Made by a program: the position numbers and the translations under genes. Below are positions 17,165 to 25,688 of a stretch of 64,000 nucleotides of DNA, piece after piece. Each line of letters starts with the position of its first letter. The first letter of the stretch is position 1. The notes under the pieces were generated by a model. The model was not told the DNA's origin. It saw only the letters and a program-made list of their open reading frames with translations, and did not search any database. Origin of the DNA: Prescottella subtropica (GTDB lineage Bacteria > Actinomycetota > Actinomycetes > Mycobacteriales > Mycobacteriaceae); NCBI RefSeq assembly GCF_005434945.1, contig NZ_SKCH01000014.1, positions 29,642 through 93,641 of the forward strand. The letters run 5' to 3'.

Positions 17165-19567
17165 ATGTCGCGAGCGGTACGCAGCAGCGGTCGAGGCGGT
17201 ACGGGAAACCTGCCGTCGTCGTTGACCACGTTCGTCGGGCGCCGCCGTGAATCCACGGCCGCCAAACGGCAACTCGTCCAGTCCCGGCTGGTGACGTTGA
17301 CCGGCATCGGGGGAGTCGGGAAGACCCGGCTCGCGCTGCACGTCGCGCACGATGTCGCATCGGAGTTCCCGGACGGGGTGTGGCTGGTCGAACTCGCGGA
17401 ACTCCACGACCCCGAATCGGTTCCCGACCTGGTTGCGTCCGCACTGGGCCTGCACCAGCAGGCGGCGAGTTCCCCGACGGACCTGCTGGTCGAGCATCTG
17501 GCCGGACGTACCGCGCTGCTGGTTCTCGACAACTGCGAGCATCTGGTGGATTCGGCGGCGAAACTCGTCGACGTGCTGTTGCGGGACTGCCCGACCCTGC
17601 AGATCCTCACGACCAGCCGGGAGGGTCTGGGGGTGGGTGGCGAGTCGGTGCTGCGGGTCGAGCCGTTGCCGGTGCCGGATCCGGGGGCGCCGCCGGCGTT
17701 GGCGGCGCTGCCCCGGTACGAGTCGGTGACCCTGTTCGTGGAGCGGGCGCAGGCGGTGGTGCCCGAGTTCGCTGCCACGGAAGACAATCGGGTCGCGATC
17801 GCGCAGATCTGCCACCGGCTGGACGGGCTGCCGCTGCCGATCGAGTTGGCCGCGGCCCGGGTCCGGGTCCTGTCGCCGCAGCAGATCCTCGAGCGGCTCA
17901 CCGACCGGTACCGGTTGCTCACCGCGGGCAGCCGGGGGGCGCCGACCCGGCAGCAGACGCTGCGACTGTCCATCGACTGGAGCTACGACCTGTGCACGCC
18001 GGTCGAACGCGGCCTGTGGAACCGGCTGTCGGTGTTCGCGGGCGGGTTCGGGATCGACGCCGTCGAGGGGGTGTGCGCGCACGCGGCGGCGTCCACGGAG
18101 ACACTCGATCTGCTGACGTCGCTGGTCGACAAGTCGATCCTCACCGTCGAGGGCACAGGTGCGTCGACCCGGTACGGCATGCTCGAGACGGTGCGCGACT
18201 ACGGCAGGGAGAAACTCGCGGAGTCGGGGGAGGTCGACGAGTGCCGCCGCCGGCACCGGGACTGGTATCTGCGGCTCGCCGAGTTCTCGTACGACAACTG
18301 GGTCGGCCCCCGCCAGGTGGAGCTGATCGACCGGCTCACCCGGGACGACGCGAACCTGCGTGACGCACTGGACTTCTGTGTGCGGGACGGGGCACGCGGG
18401 GTGCGGATGGTGCGTGCACTGTTCCCGCTGTGGTTCTGCCGGGGAACGTTGACCGAGGGACGCCGCTGGTTCACCCGCGTGCTGGAGGCGGAGGACCGGG
18501 AGCAGTCGCCGCCGGTGCTCGTGGCGGCGCTCGGCGGGGCCGCGCAGCTGGCGGCGATGCAGGAGGATTTCGCGGCGGGGACGGCGCTCGTGCAGCGGGC
18601 GCAGCAGCTGGCGGACGCGAGTGGGAACCGCGTGCTCGAGGCCGCCGCCCGGCACGCGGCCGGACGGCTGAGCCTGTACCGGGGCGATCTGGAACCCGCA
18701 CTCGCCGACCTGCGCCGGGCCCTGCCGGTACTGCGGTCGGCCGCCGACGTCTACCAGCTGATCCGGGCGCTCGAGGCGCTGGGGCTGGCCGGTGGGATGG
18801 TCGGGGACATCGCGCTGGCCCGGGCCTGCCACGAGGAGGTGCTGGACCTCACCCGGGCGCGGGGGGAACACCAGTTCCGGGCCCAGGCCATGTATCTGCT
18901 CGGGTTGTCCCTGTGGCGGGAGGGGGAGCGGGCGCGTGCCGTCGGCCTGTTCGCCGATGCGGTGCCGCTGTGCTGGTCGGTGGACGACACCTTCATCGGT
19001 GCCGGATGCCTCGAGTCGTTGGCGTGGGCGGCCGCCGATGCGCGGGAGGGGGAGCGGGGTGCGGTCCTGTCGGGGGCCGCGCACGCGTTGCGCAGCGAGA
19101 TGGGGGTGCCCCCGGTGTTGATTCCGACGATGCTCGCGTATCCGGAGGAATGCCGTCGGCAGTGCCGACGACTGCTGGGGGATCGGGCGTTCGACGCGGC
19201 ATTCGCGCGCGGCGGCAGCTTCCGGTTCGCCGACGCCGTCGATTTCGCGCTCGGGCGGACCGGTACCGGGCGGGCCGGCGGGTTCGGTGGGGCGCCGATG
19301 CTGACCCGCAGCGAGACGGAGGCGCCCACCGCGCCCCTGCGGATCGTGGTGCCGGCGGAGGCCCCGCCCGCGTTGACCCGCAGGGAACGGCAGGTCGCGG
19401 ACCTGGTCGCGCAGGGGATGACCAACCGGGCGATCGCCGAGACCCTGGTGATCTCGCCGCGCACGGCCGAGGGACACGTCGAGCGGGTGCTCGCGAAACT
19501 CGGGTTCGGGTCCCGGACCCAGATCGCGGCGTGGGTGGTCGAGCACGGCAACGAACAGGCCACGTGA
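17165..19567 (+). CDS. Large ATPase regulator with LuxR C-terminal HTH
   Basis: 800 residues. The P-loop NTPase (NB-ARC/AAA-like) has Walker A GIGGVGKT at 47-54, LLVLDNCEHL as Walker B and PLPIELAAARVR as the GxP/sensor region. Residues from about 330 are helical TPR-like repeats. The last 65 residues form a LuxR-type helix-turn-helix (LTRRERQVADLVAQG, then ISPRTAEGHVERVLAKLG). This is the MalT-like/STAND arrangement without an N-terminal DNA-binding domain: ligand or partner sensing by the repeats, ATP-dependent switching, and DNA binding through the C-terminus. A good AGGGAG lies 10 bases before the ATG. Its targets are not obvious; the hydrolase, ligase and deaminase genes follow on the same strand. 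Confidence 0.92.
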   Translation: MSRAVRSSGRGGTGNLPSSLTTFVGRRRESTAAKRQLVQSRLVTLTGIGGVGKTRLALHVAHDVASEFPDGVWLVELAELHDPESVPDLVASALGLHQQAASSPTDLLVEHLAGRTALLVLDNCEHLVDSAAKLVDVLLRDCPTLQILTTSREGLGVGGESVLRVEPLPVPDPGAPPALAALPRYESVTLFVERAQAVVPEFAATEDNRVAIAQICHRLDGLPLPIELAAARVRVLSPQQILERLTDRYRLLTAGSRGAPTRQQTLRLSIDWSYDLCTPVERGLWNRLSVFAGGFGIDAVEGVCAHAAASTETLDLLTSLVDKSILTVEGTGASTRYGMLETVRDYGREKLAESGEVDECRRRHRDWYLRLAEFSYDNWVGPRQVELIDRLTRDDANLRDALDFCVRDGARGVRMVRALFPLWFCRGTLTEGRRWFTRVLEAEDREQSPPVLVAALGGAAQLAAMQEDFAAGTALVQRAQQLADASGNRVLEAAARHAAGRLSLYRGDLEPALADLRRALPVLRSAADVYQLIRALEALGLAGGMVGDIALARACHEEVLDLTRARGEHQFRAQAMYLLGLSLWREGERARAVGLFADAVPLCWSVDDTFIGAGCLESLAWAAADAREGERGAVLSGAAHALRSEMGVPPVLIPTMLAYPEECRRQCRRLLGDRAFDAAFARGGSFRFADAVDFALGRTGTGRAGGFGGAPMLTRSETEAPTAPLRIVVPAEAPPALTRRERQVADLVAQGMTNRAIAETLVISPRTAEGHVERVLAKLGFGSRTQIAAWVVEHGNEQAT

Positions 19568-19689
19568 GCGCAGCGCCGGCCACCGGGAGAACACGTATCC
19601 GAACCGGGTAGTTCTACGGTCGTGCGGGGTGGGTGCAGGACGCGACTCTGGATCGGTTCCCACCGATCGCACGAGACGAGGTTCCCCCG

Positions 19690-20526
19690 ATGCGCAGCAC
19701 CGCCTACCCGCGCCCGACGATCGCTCCCGCCGCTCCCTCGTGTGTACGGGAGACGGCGGTCGACGGCCGGTCGGTGGCGTACACGGTGGCCGGTTCCGGC
19801 CGGCCGGTGGTCTTCCTGCACGGGTTCGGTCTCACCCACCGCACGTACGGCGGTGCGATCGCGGCCCTGGCCGCATCCGGGAACCGGGTGTACGCGCCGG
19901 CACTGCCGGGGTTCGGCGGTACCGACCCGCTGGCGCCGTCGGGCGACGGCTTCGACGGGTACGCACGCTGGGTCGGGGAGTTCCTCGACGCGGCCGGGGT
20001 GGACGAGCCCGTCACGGTCGTCGGTCATTCGTTCGGCGGCGGGGTGGGGTTGGCGTCGGCGCATGCGCTCGGCGACCGGGTGTCGCGTCTGGTGCTCGTC
20101 AACTCGGTCGGCGGTGGTTCGTGGTCGCCGGACGGGACGGTCCGCGAGATCCGGCACCGGCCGTTGTGGCGGTGGGTGACCTCGGCCGCCGTGGACACGA
20201 TCGTCTCGGGCACCCCGGCGTCCACGCTCGCGTCGATCGGCGGTGACGCGTTGCGCAACGCGCTGCGCGCGCCGGGGTCGGTGTGGCGGATCGGGGATCT
20301 GGCGCGCAGCGCCGACCTGCGCACGGAGGCGGCGTGCGTGGCCGATCGGGGCGTTCTGACGACCCTGCTGTGGAGCCGCGGCGACACGTTCATTCCGCGG
20401 GCGAGTTTCGAGTCGTTGCGGCGGGCGCTGCGGGACCCGCACGTGCACCGGGTGGCGGGCTGCCACAGTTGGCTGATCAGCGACCCGGACACGTTCGGGC
20501 GGGCCGTTCACGCGACGGAAATGTGA
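19690..20526 (+). CDS. Alpha/beta hydrolase
   Basis: 278 residues from the ATG at 19690, chosen over an in-frame GTG 57 bases upstream because GAGG lies 8 bases before it. Fold landmarks are VVFLHGFGLTHRTYG, nucleophile VVGHSFGGG, the acid region LLWSRGDTFIP and His in VAGCHSWL. It resembles epoxide-hydrolase/haloperoxidase-type members but has no feature that names a substrate. It lies 122 bases after the LuxR-type regulator and 45 bases before the acyl-CoA synthetase homologue, so it could belong to a regulated run with them. Confidence 0.85.
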   Translation: MRSTAYPRPTIAPAAPSCVRETAVDGRSVAYTVAGSGRPVVFLHGFGLTHRTYGGAIAALAASGNRVYAPALPGFGGTDPLAPSGDGFDGYARWVGEFLDAAGVDEPVTVVGHSFGGGVGLASAHALGDRVSRLVLVNSVGGGSWSPDGTVREIRHRPLWRWVTSAAVDTIVSGTPASTLASIGGDALRNALRAPGSVWRIGDLARSADLRTEAACVADRGVLTTLLWSRGDTFIPRASFESLRRALRDPHVHRVAGCHSWLISDPDTFGRAVHATEM

Positions 20527-20571
20527 TCTGAGTCATATAGTGTGGCCATTCCCGACGCGTGGAGGTGGCCT

Positions 20572-22023
20572 GTGTCGTCGATCGTCCGCCGGCCTGACGG
20601 CCTGCTGCACTTCACCGGGCTCCCGGCGTGCCTCACCGAACTCCTCGACACCGCCGCGCACCGGTACGCGTCCCGCGAGGCCGTCGTCGAGACCGGTGGC
20701 GTCCGGCTGACGTACGGGCAGCTGTGGACGTCGGCGTCCCGGATCGCCGGAGGACTGCTCGAACAGGGCGTGTCCATCGGCGACCGGGTCGCGATCCGGA
20801 TGCCGAACGGGGCGCGGTGGGTCCAGGCGTTCCTCGGGGTGCTCCTCGCCGGCGGCGTGCCGGTGCCCGTGCATCCCGGACACGGATCCGAGCAGGTGCG
20901 GCACATCGTCGCCGACAGCGGCAGCATCCTCGTCCTCGACGCCGGCACCGTGTTCCCGGACGGCACCCCGTTCATCGACGACGGTGCGGCCCCGCAGGAT
21001 TCGGCGCTGTTGTTCTACACCGGCGGCACCACCGGCCCACCCAAGGGTGTCGAGTTGAGTCACGAGAACGTGCTGTCGACGATCGAGGCGGTGCTCCGGA
21101 GCCGCGGCACCCGCGGCGGCGACCGGCACGCGGTGCTGGTGCCGATGGGCGCGGCGTCGGCGTGCGTCGCGCAGGTGCTGCCGATCCTCGCGTCGGGCGG
21201 CACCGTCGTCCTGGTGCCGGATCCGGACCCCGACGCGCTGCTGCGGGTCCTGGCCACGGAGATGGTCGACCGGGTGAGTGTGACGGCGTCCCTCGCGCGG
21301 CGGCTCGCGGCCGCGTCGACGGATGCGGCGGCGGTGCGGGTCGTCGCACTCGACGACGAACCGCTGTCGGTGGCGACGATCGTCCGACTGCAGCAGCTGT
21401 TTCCCGGCGCCGAGATCGTCTCCGGGTGGGGGATGACCGAGACCGGTGGCGCGGGCATGGTGCTGCCGGTGACGCCGCACCGGGACGGGACCGACCTGCT
21501 GCACGGCGGCATGGAGTTCGTGGTCGCCGACGACGACGGCGGGGCGGGGGAGTTGTGGTGCCGCGGCCCGAGCGTGATGCGCGGCTACTGGGCGGACCCG
21601 GACGGCACCGCCCGCACGACCGCCGGCGGCTGGCTGCACACCGGGGACGTCGTGCGGATCGGGGCGGACGGTGGACTGCGGGTGGCGGGACGGGCCGCGG
21701 ACGCCGTCGAGATCCCCCGCGGCGTCGTCTACGGCCGGGAGATCGAGGAGGCGGTGCTCGGCTGTGCCGGGGTGGCGGAGGCCGTCGCGGTCGGTGTCGA
21801 CACCGACCGTGGTCCGGACCTGGGGGTGCTGGTGGTCCCCGAGTCTGGAACCGATCTGCGGCTCGACGCGGTCCGCGACTTCCTCGACGTGCCGCTCGGT
21901 CACCGGTTGCCGCCGCGGCTGTGCGTGAGTGCCCCGGCCCTGCCGCGCGGTGCCACGGGCCGGGTCGACCGTCGGACGGTGCGACGATGGTTGGAGGCGA
22001 ACTGCGCGACGAAGGAGCGCTGA
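20572..22023 (+). CDS. AMP-dependent acyl-CoA synthetase homologue, A10 lysine replaced
   Basis: 483 residues of the ANL adenylating superfamily. It has A3 P-loop YTGGTTGPPKG, A5 GWGMTETG, A7 GWLHTGDV and an A8-like hinge (GRAADAVEIPRG). The A10 motif near the C-terminus reads LPRGATGRVDRR. The lysine that normally catalyses adenylation is Arg (codon CGG). The protein is also short for a fatty acyl-CoA ligase (usual 500-560). The GTG at 20572 is preferred over one 30 bases earlier because GGAGG lies 6 bases before it. It may be a ligase with altered chemistry (thioesterification only, or slow) or a degraded paralogue. The adenine deaminase gene follows after five bases. Confidence 0.85.
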   Translation: MSSIVRRPDGLLHFTGLPACLTELLDTAAHRYASREAVVETGGVRLTYGQLWTSASRIAGGLLEQGVSIGDRVAIRMPNGARWVQAFLGVLLAGGVPVPVHPGHGSEQVRHIVADSGSILVLDAGTVFPDGTPFIDDGAAPQDSALLFYTGGTTGPPKGVELSHENVLSTIEAVLRSRGTRGGDRHAVLVPMGAASACVAQVLPILASGGTVVLVPDPDPDALLRVLATEMVDRVSVTASLARRLAAASTDAAAVRVVALDDEPLSVATIVRLQQLFPGAEIVSGWGMTETGGAGMVLPVTPHRDGTDLLHGGMEFVVADDDGGAGELWCRGPSVMRGYWADPDGTARTTAGGWLHTGDVVRIGADGGLRVAGRAADAVEIPRGVVYGREIEEAVLGCAGVAEAVAVGVDTDRGPDLGVLVVPESGTDLRLDAVRDFLDVPLGHRLPPRLCVSAPALPRGATGRVDRRTVRRWLEANCATKER

Positions 22024-22028
22024 ACGAG

Positions 22029-22997
22029 ATGACCGGGACACCACTGGCGGAACTGCACCTGCACCTCGAGGGGGCGCTCGGACCGGAGCTGATCTTCGCG
22101 TTCGCGGAACGGAACCGGATGCACCTGCCGTACGGCTCGCTCGCCGACCTCGAGGCCCGCTACGAGTTCACGGATCTGCAGTCGTTCCTCGACCTGTACT
22201 ACGCGAATCTGGCGGTGCTGCGCACGGCGGACGACTTCGCCGACCTCACCCGCGACTATCTGCGCCGGGCCGCGGCCGCCGGGGTGCGGCACGCGGAGAT
22301 CTTCTTCGATCCGCAGGCGCACACCGCCCGGGGCGTGCCGCTGCAGGTGGCGCTCGACGGCATCCTCGACGTCCTCGCGGTCAGCGAACGCGAGTTCGGG
22401 GTGAGCACGGGTCTCATCGCGTCGTTCCTGCGGGACCAGCCCGTGCACGACGCGGAAGCGGTGCTCGGCGAGCTGCTGCGGCTGCGGGCGCCGATCATCG
22501 GGGTGGGGCTCGATTCGGCGGAGGTCGGGAACCCGCCGACCCTGTTCGAGGACGTGTTCGCCCGCGCCCGCGCGGAGGGGTTGCACGCCGTCGCGCACGC
22601 CGGGGAGGAGGGCCCGCCCGACTACATCCGGCAGGCGCTCGATCTGCTCGGGGTCGAACGCGTCGACCACGGGGTGCGCTGCCTCGAGGACCCCGAACTC
22701 GTGCAGCGGCTCGTCGACGAGGAGATCCCGCTGACGGTGTGCCCGCTGTCGAACGTGCGGCTGTGTGTGGTGGAGTCGCTCGAGGAGCATCCGCTGCGCG
22801 CGATGCTGGACGCCGGCCTGAAGGTGACGGTCAACTCCGACGACCCCGCCTACTTCGGCGGGGACGTCGGCGTGAACTTCGCGCAGCTGCGGGAGCGGCT
22901 CGCCCTCACCGACGCCGAGACGGAGACCCTGGCCCGCAATTCGATCGAGGCGTCGTTCGCGTCGCCGGCCCGCAAGGCGCAACTGCTGGCGATGTGA
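22029..22997 (+). CDS. Adenine deaminase (adenosine-deaminase superfamily)
   Basis: 322 residues. Zn-dependent deamination of adenine to hypoxanthine is the best-supported reaction. Metal ligands HLHLEG lie at 10-15, with HAGEEGPPDYI, DHGVR and NSDDPAYFGG following. The phrases FFDPQAHTARG, VGLDSAEVGNPP and HAGEEGPP are typical of the adenine-deaminase branch (fungal Aah1, Pseudomonas PA0148) rather than of adenosine deaminase, and the length is right. The ATG follows the ligase stop by five bases, and GAAGGAG inside the end of the ligase gene serves as its ribosome site. It is convergent with the GlsB-like gene. The branch assignment comes from motif recall and is likely but not proven. Confidence 0.9.
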   Translation: MTGTPLAELHLHLEGALGPELIFAFAERNRMHLPYGSLADLEARYEFTDLQSFLDLYYANLAVLRTADDFADLTRDYLRRAAAAGVRHAEIFFDPQAHTARGVPLQVALDGILDVLAVSEREFGVSTGLIASFLRDQPVHDAEAVLGELLRLRAPIIGVGLDSAEVGNPPTLFEDVFARARAEGLHAVAHAGEEGPPDYIRQALDLLGVERVDHGVRCLEDPELVQRLVDEEIPLTVCPLSNVRLCVVESLEEHPLRAMLDAGLKVTVNSDDPAYFGGDVGVNFAQLRERLALTDAETETLARNSIEASFASPARKAQLLAM

Positions 22998-23003
22998 GCC
23001 GCG

Positions 23004-23266
23004 TCAGCGCCGCCCGGTCACGAGTTTGACCACGTACAGCAGGATGATCGCGCCGAACAGGCAGGTCAGGAAGCTGAAGGTCCAGCCGCCGCTCTCGACG
23101 TCGAAGAATGCGCTGAGGATGAAGCCGCCGATGAGCCCGCCGACGATGCCGACGACGACGTTGAGCAGGATGCCCATCTGCTCGTCGGTCTTCATGATCT
23201 TGCTGCCGATCCAGCCGGCGAGGCCGCCGATGACGATCCAGGCGATGATTCCGAGAGAGAGAGCAC
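23004..23266 (-). CDS. GlsB/YeaQ/YmgE-family membrane protein; start codon out of frame at a CT tract
   Basis: A small stress-associated membrane protein of about 85 residues with three helices: GIIAWIVIGGLAGWIGSKIM, MGILLNVVVGIVGGLIGGFI and the C-terminal FLTCLFGAIILLYVVKLV. The layout and the GxxAGWI-K-M signature are those of the transglycosylase-associated family. The reading frame has no ATG, GTG or TTG before the first helix. A GTG at 23264-23266 with AAAGGA 6 bases upstream is ideally placed but is followed by CTCTCTCTCTC and runs out of frame. Shortening the tract by two bases would join GTG to the helix (M-L-S-L-G-I-I-A-W). It is therefore a frameshifted gene, a phase-variable gene, a sequence error, or a gene with a rare start codon. 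Confidence 0.75.
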
Positions 23267-23305
23267 GATGGGTCCTTTCGTCGGGTGGCCCGCGGCGGGT
23301 CGCGC

Positions 23306-25108
23306 TCAGATGGATTGCCGGTGGCCGTAGTACTCGTGGTCCTCGTTGTAGCCGCCGTGGCCGCCGCCGACCTCGGAGAAGTGCCGGACGAACTCGATCG
23401 CGCCGACCCATTTGACGTGTTTGAAGCCGTGCTGGAGTTCGTTGCGCAGCCGTAGCGGCGCCCCGTGATCGAACGTGAGGGGTTCGTCGTTCATGTCGTA
23501 CGCGAGCATCGTCAGGTGGTGGCTCATCTGTTCGATCGGGTGGGCGTCGTAGTAGGTGCCGCCGTCGGAGCCGTCGGCGAGCGAGTAGAACACCACCCAT
23601 TTCGCCTCGGGTAGCGGCTGGACGAGGTCGAGGATCGTCTGCATCGACACCCCACCCCATTTCGCGACCCCGGACCAGCCCTGGATGCAGAAGTGCTGCG
23701 TGGTCTGCTCGTGGTGGGACAGCGCGTGCAGGTCGGCGAGGGACAGTTCGACGGGGTGCTCGACGAGCCCGAAGACCCGCAGCCGGTAGTCCCGGAAGTC
23801 GGTCTCCGCCAAGTGCTTGTACTCGGCGCTGTCGGGGGTGGTGCCGTTGGGCCACAGGTACGGCGAGATGTCGTCGTCGGTGTAGGCGCCGGGCTTCGGG
23901 TTCACGTACTCGAACAGCCGCTGGAACGGCCCGATCAACGCGTATCCGACGCGCTGCACCACGCGTGGATGCCGGAACGTGAACGGGGTCGCGGCAACCC
24001 ACGCGACGACCGTCACGGTCATCGCGACGCAGAAGACGACGAACCCGATCCACGAGTCGTCGTCGCGTCCGGCGAACATGTGGTTGAGGTTCCGCAGCGC
24101 GCTCGTCGTCACCACGAACGTGACGTGGATGATGATGAACTGCACGAACCACAGCATCACCAGGAAGTGGATCGAGCGCGCGAACTGGATGTTGAGGGGT
24201 TTGCTGATCCACGGGAACCGGGTCGACAGGGCCGGCGACATCGCCAGCCCGGACAGCACCGCGAGCGGCGCGAACACGAACACCGTGAGGAAATAGGTGA
24301 GCAGCTGCAGGCTGTTGTAGACGATCCAGCCGTTGTCGGGTGGCCAGTCCAGCGACAGGTAGCGGACCAGGACGGTCACCGCGTTCGGGAAGACTTCCCA
24401 ACTGGACGGCACCAGATGCCGCCACTGCCCGGTCGTGAACAGCAGCACGAAGAACACGATCCCGTTGAGCAGCCACAGCACGTCGGCGCCGAGATGCCAC
24501 CAGCGGGCCAGGCCGATCGAGTGCCGGATGCCCGGCAGCCCCACCTGGGCGGGCAGGCCGACGGAATCCTCCTTCGCGGTCCACACGCGACCCTTCGGCA
24601 CCCGGTGCTGGACGCGCAGCCACTCCTTGTCGGGGGTGCAGTCGCGGGTGAAGTACAGCCGCGGATGGTCGACGAAGATCTGCAGACCGGACCGGATGAT
24701 GAACGTCATCAGGAACAGGTTGAAGAAGTGCTGCCACTGCACCCAGGCCGGGAAGCCCTGGTGTTCCTCGAGTTCGGCGGGCACGTGGGTGCCCGGATGC
24801 CGCACCATGAAGTCCTGCATCGCCGGGATGTTGTGGACGCCCTTGGCGATCGCGACGGCGGTGATGATCGCGACGAATCCGATCGGCAGCAGCCACAGGA
24901 CGTTGAACCATCTGTCGCGGCCGATGCGCAGGCGGGGGGCGATCCCGCCGGTGTGCGGGATGCGCCCGGCCCAGGTGTCGGGATCGAGGACGTCGTCGCC
25001 GGACTCGAGCCTCGGACGATGATCGGAAACGGAGGTGTTGCCCGCCCCACGGGCATCCGGTGTGGAACCGGAGGGTCGATCAGGGGCAGGGCGATCGACA
25101 TGGCCCAT
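23306..25108 (-). CDS. Cytochrome b561-like / molybdopterin oxidoreductase fusion
   Basis: 600 residues. After a polar N-terminus (about 85 residues), the first two thirds form a membrane domain with several long helices (WLLPIGFVAIITAVAIAKG, FFVLLFTTGQW, FLVMLWFVQFIIIHVTFVV among others) and His residues suited to b-type haem. The last third is a sulfite-oxidase-type molybdopterin domain: FCIQGWSGVAKWGGV holds the Mo-ligating Cys, and GAPLRLRNELQHGFKHVKWV is the conserved end. The fusion suggests direct electron exchange between a Mo centre and the quinone pool. No Tat signal is visible, so the orientation of the Mo domain is uncertain. The start is ATG 25108 with GAGG close before it. The substrate is unknown. 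Confidence 0.88.
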   Translation of the reverse strand: MGHVDRPAPDRPSGSTPDARGAGNTSVSDHRPRLESGDDVLDPDTWAGRIPHTGGIAPRLRIGRDRWFNVLWLLPIGFVAIITAVAIAKGVHNIPAMQDFMVRHPGTHVPAELEEHQGFPAWVQWQHFFNLFLMTFIIRSGLQIFVDHPRLYFTRDCTPDKEWLRVQHRVPKGRVWTAKEDSVGLPAQVGLPGIRHSIGLARWWHLGADVLWLLNGIVFFVLLFTTGQWRHLVPSSWEVFPNAVTVLVRYLSLDWPPDNGWIVYNSLQLLTYFLTVFVFAPLAVLSGLAMSPALSTRFPWISKPLNIQFARSIHFLVMLWFVQFIIIHVTFVVTTSALRNLNHMFAGRDDDSWIGFVVFCVAMTVTVVAWVAATPFTFRHPRVVQRVGYALIGPFQRLFEYVNPKPGAYTDDDISPYLWPNGTTPDSAEYKHLAETDFRDYRLRVFGLVEHPVELSLADLHALSHHEQTTQHFCIQGWSGVAKWGGVSMQTILDLVQPLPEAKWVVFYSLADGSDGGTYYDAHPIEQMSHHLTMLAYDMNDEPLTFDHGAPLRLRNELQHGFKHVKWVGAIEFVRHFSEVGGGHGGYNEDHEYYGHRQSI

Positions 25109-25118
25109 GACCTCGACG

Positions 25119-25451
25119 TTACGCCGCCAGAGCGTCGTGTACGAGCAGGGCGGATACCCCGACCAGGGCGATGCTGCCGACGGTGACGGTGCCGACGAAC
25201 GCCCCGATCGACGCACCGACCATCGCGCCGCCGACGGCTGCGGCGACGGATTCGGGGAGCAGGATGCCGGTCACGGCGGTTCCGGTCCCGCCGACGACGG
25301 CGCCGACCGCGGCGCCGACGACGGTGCCGGTGAGACTGCCGAGCGCCACGGCCGCTGAGATCGTGTCGGCGGCCCCGGACATCCGGGACGGGGTCGGGGT
25401 CAGCTGCGGCAGTGTCGGTGTTGCAACGGTGAAGGTGACGGTGGTGGACAT
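25119..25451 (-). CDS. Small glycine-zipper membrane protein, function unknown
   Basis: 110 residues. Residues 1-25 are Thr/Pro-rich. From about residue 30 the protein is almost entirely Ala/Gly/Val with repeated GxxxG spacing (TGTVVGAAVGAVVGG and GGAMVGASIGAFVGTV), ending in a hydrophobic stretch. This is a glycine-zipper membrane or outer-envelope type sequence with no known function. AAGGG lies 8 bases before the ATG. It sits 10 bases upstream of the cytochrome b/Mo fusion on the same strand, so it is probably cotranscribed with it. An interrupted palindrome lies in its upstream region. Confidence 0.65.
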   Translation of the reverse strand: MSTTVTFTVATPTLPQLTPTPSRMSGAADTISAAVALGSLTGTVVGAAVGAVVGGTGTAVTGILLPESVAAAVGGAMVGASIGAFVGTVTVGSIALVGVSALLVHDALAA

Positions 25452-25546
25452 GACGGCGACCCTTCGGTCGTCCGCGCCGCGGGCGCGGTCGGATGGGGAC
25501 TGAGACTGTGACCGGACTTCATGGCGTCCCCACCTCCTCGGGTCGT

Positions 25547-25581
25547 GACATGTCGCGGCACGTGACGTGCCGATGCATGTC
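25547..25581. promoter_or_regulatory. Interrupted 35-bp palindrome between divergent genes
   Basis: GACATG (25547-25552), CGGCACG (25556-25562), TGA, CGTGCCG (25566-25572) and CATGTC (25576-25581) form nested perfect arms with symmetric 3-base gaps. It lies in the 237-base divergent region between the zipper membrane protein and the DUF488 gene. The form suits a dimeric or tetrameric repressor site; a cruciform or hairpin is the alternative. I see nothing else in this region. Confidence 0.65.
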
Positions 25582-25688
25582 CAGGATGGCACCGGTGGGG
25601 CCGCGGCGCACCCCACCGGGATGCCGTTGACGGTGCCCGGGAGGACTGGTTGGCTCGAACACACGCCCCGATCGTGGGAGGGAACGCG

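Noticed and set aside
16352..19672. An 1106-codon minus-strand frame opposite the LuxR-type regulator
   Set aside because: Composition is Arg/Gln/Pro-biased and it overlaps well-supported genes on both strands.
20527..20571. TATAGT-like -10 element before the acyl-CoA synthetase homologue
   Set aside because: A -35 partner at 16-19 bases is missing and the preceding gene is close enough for read-through.
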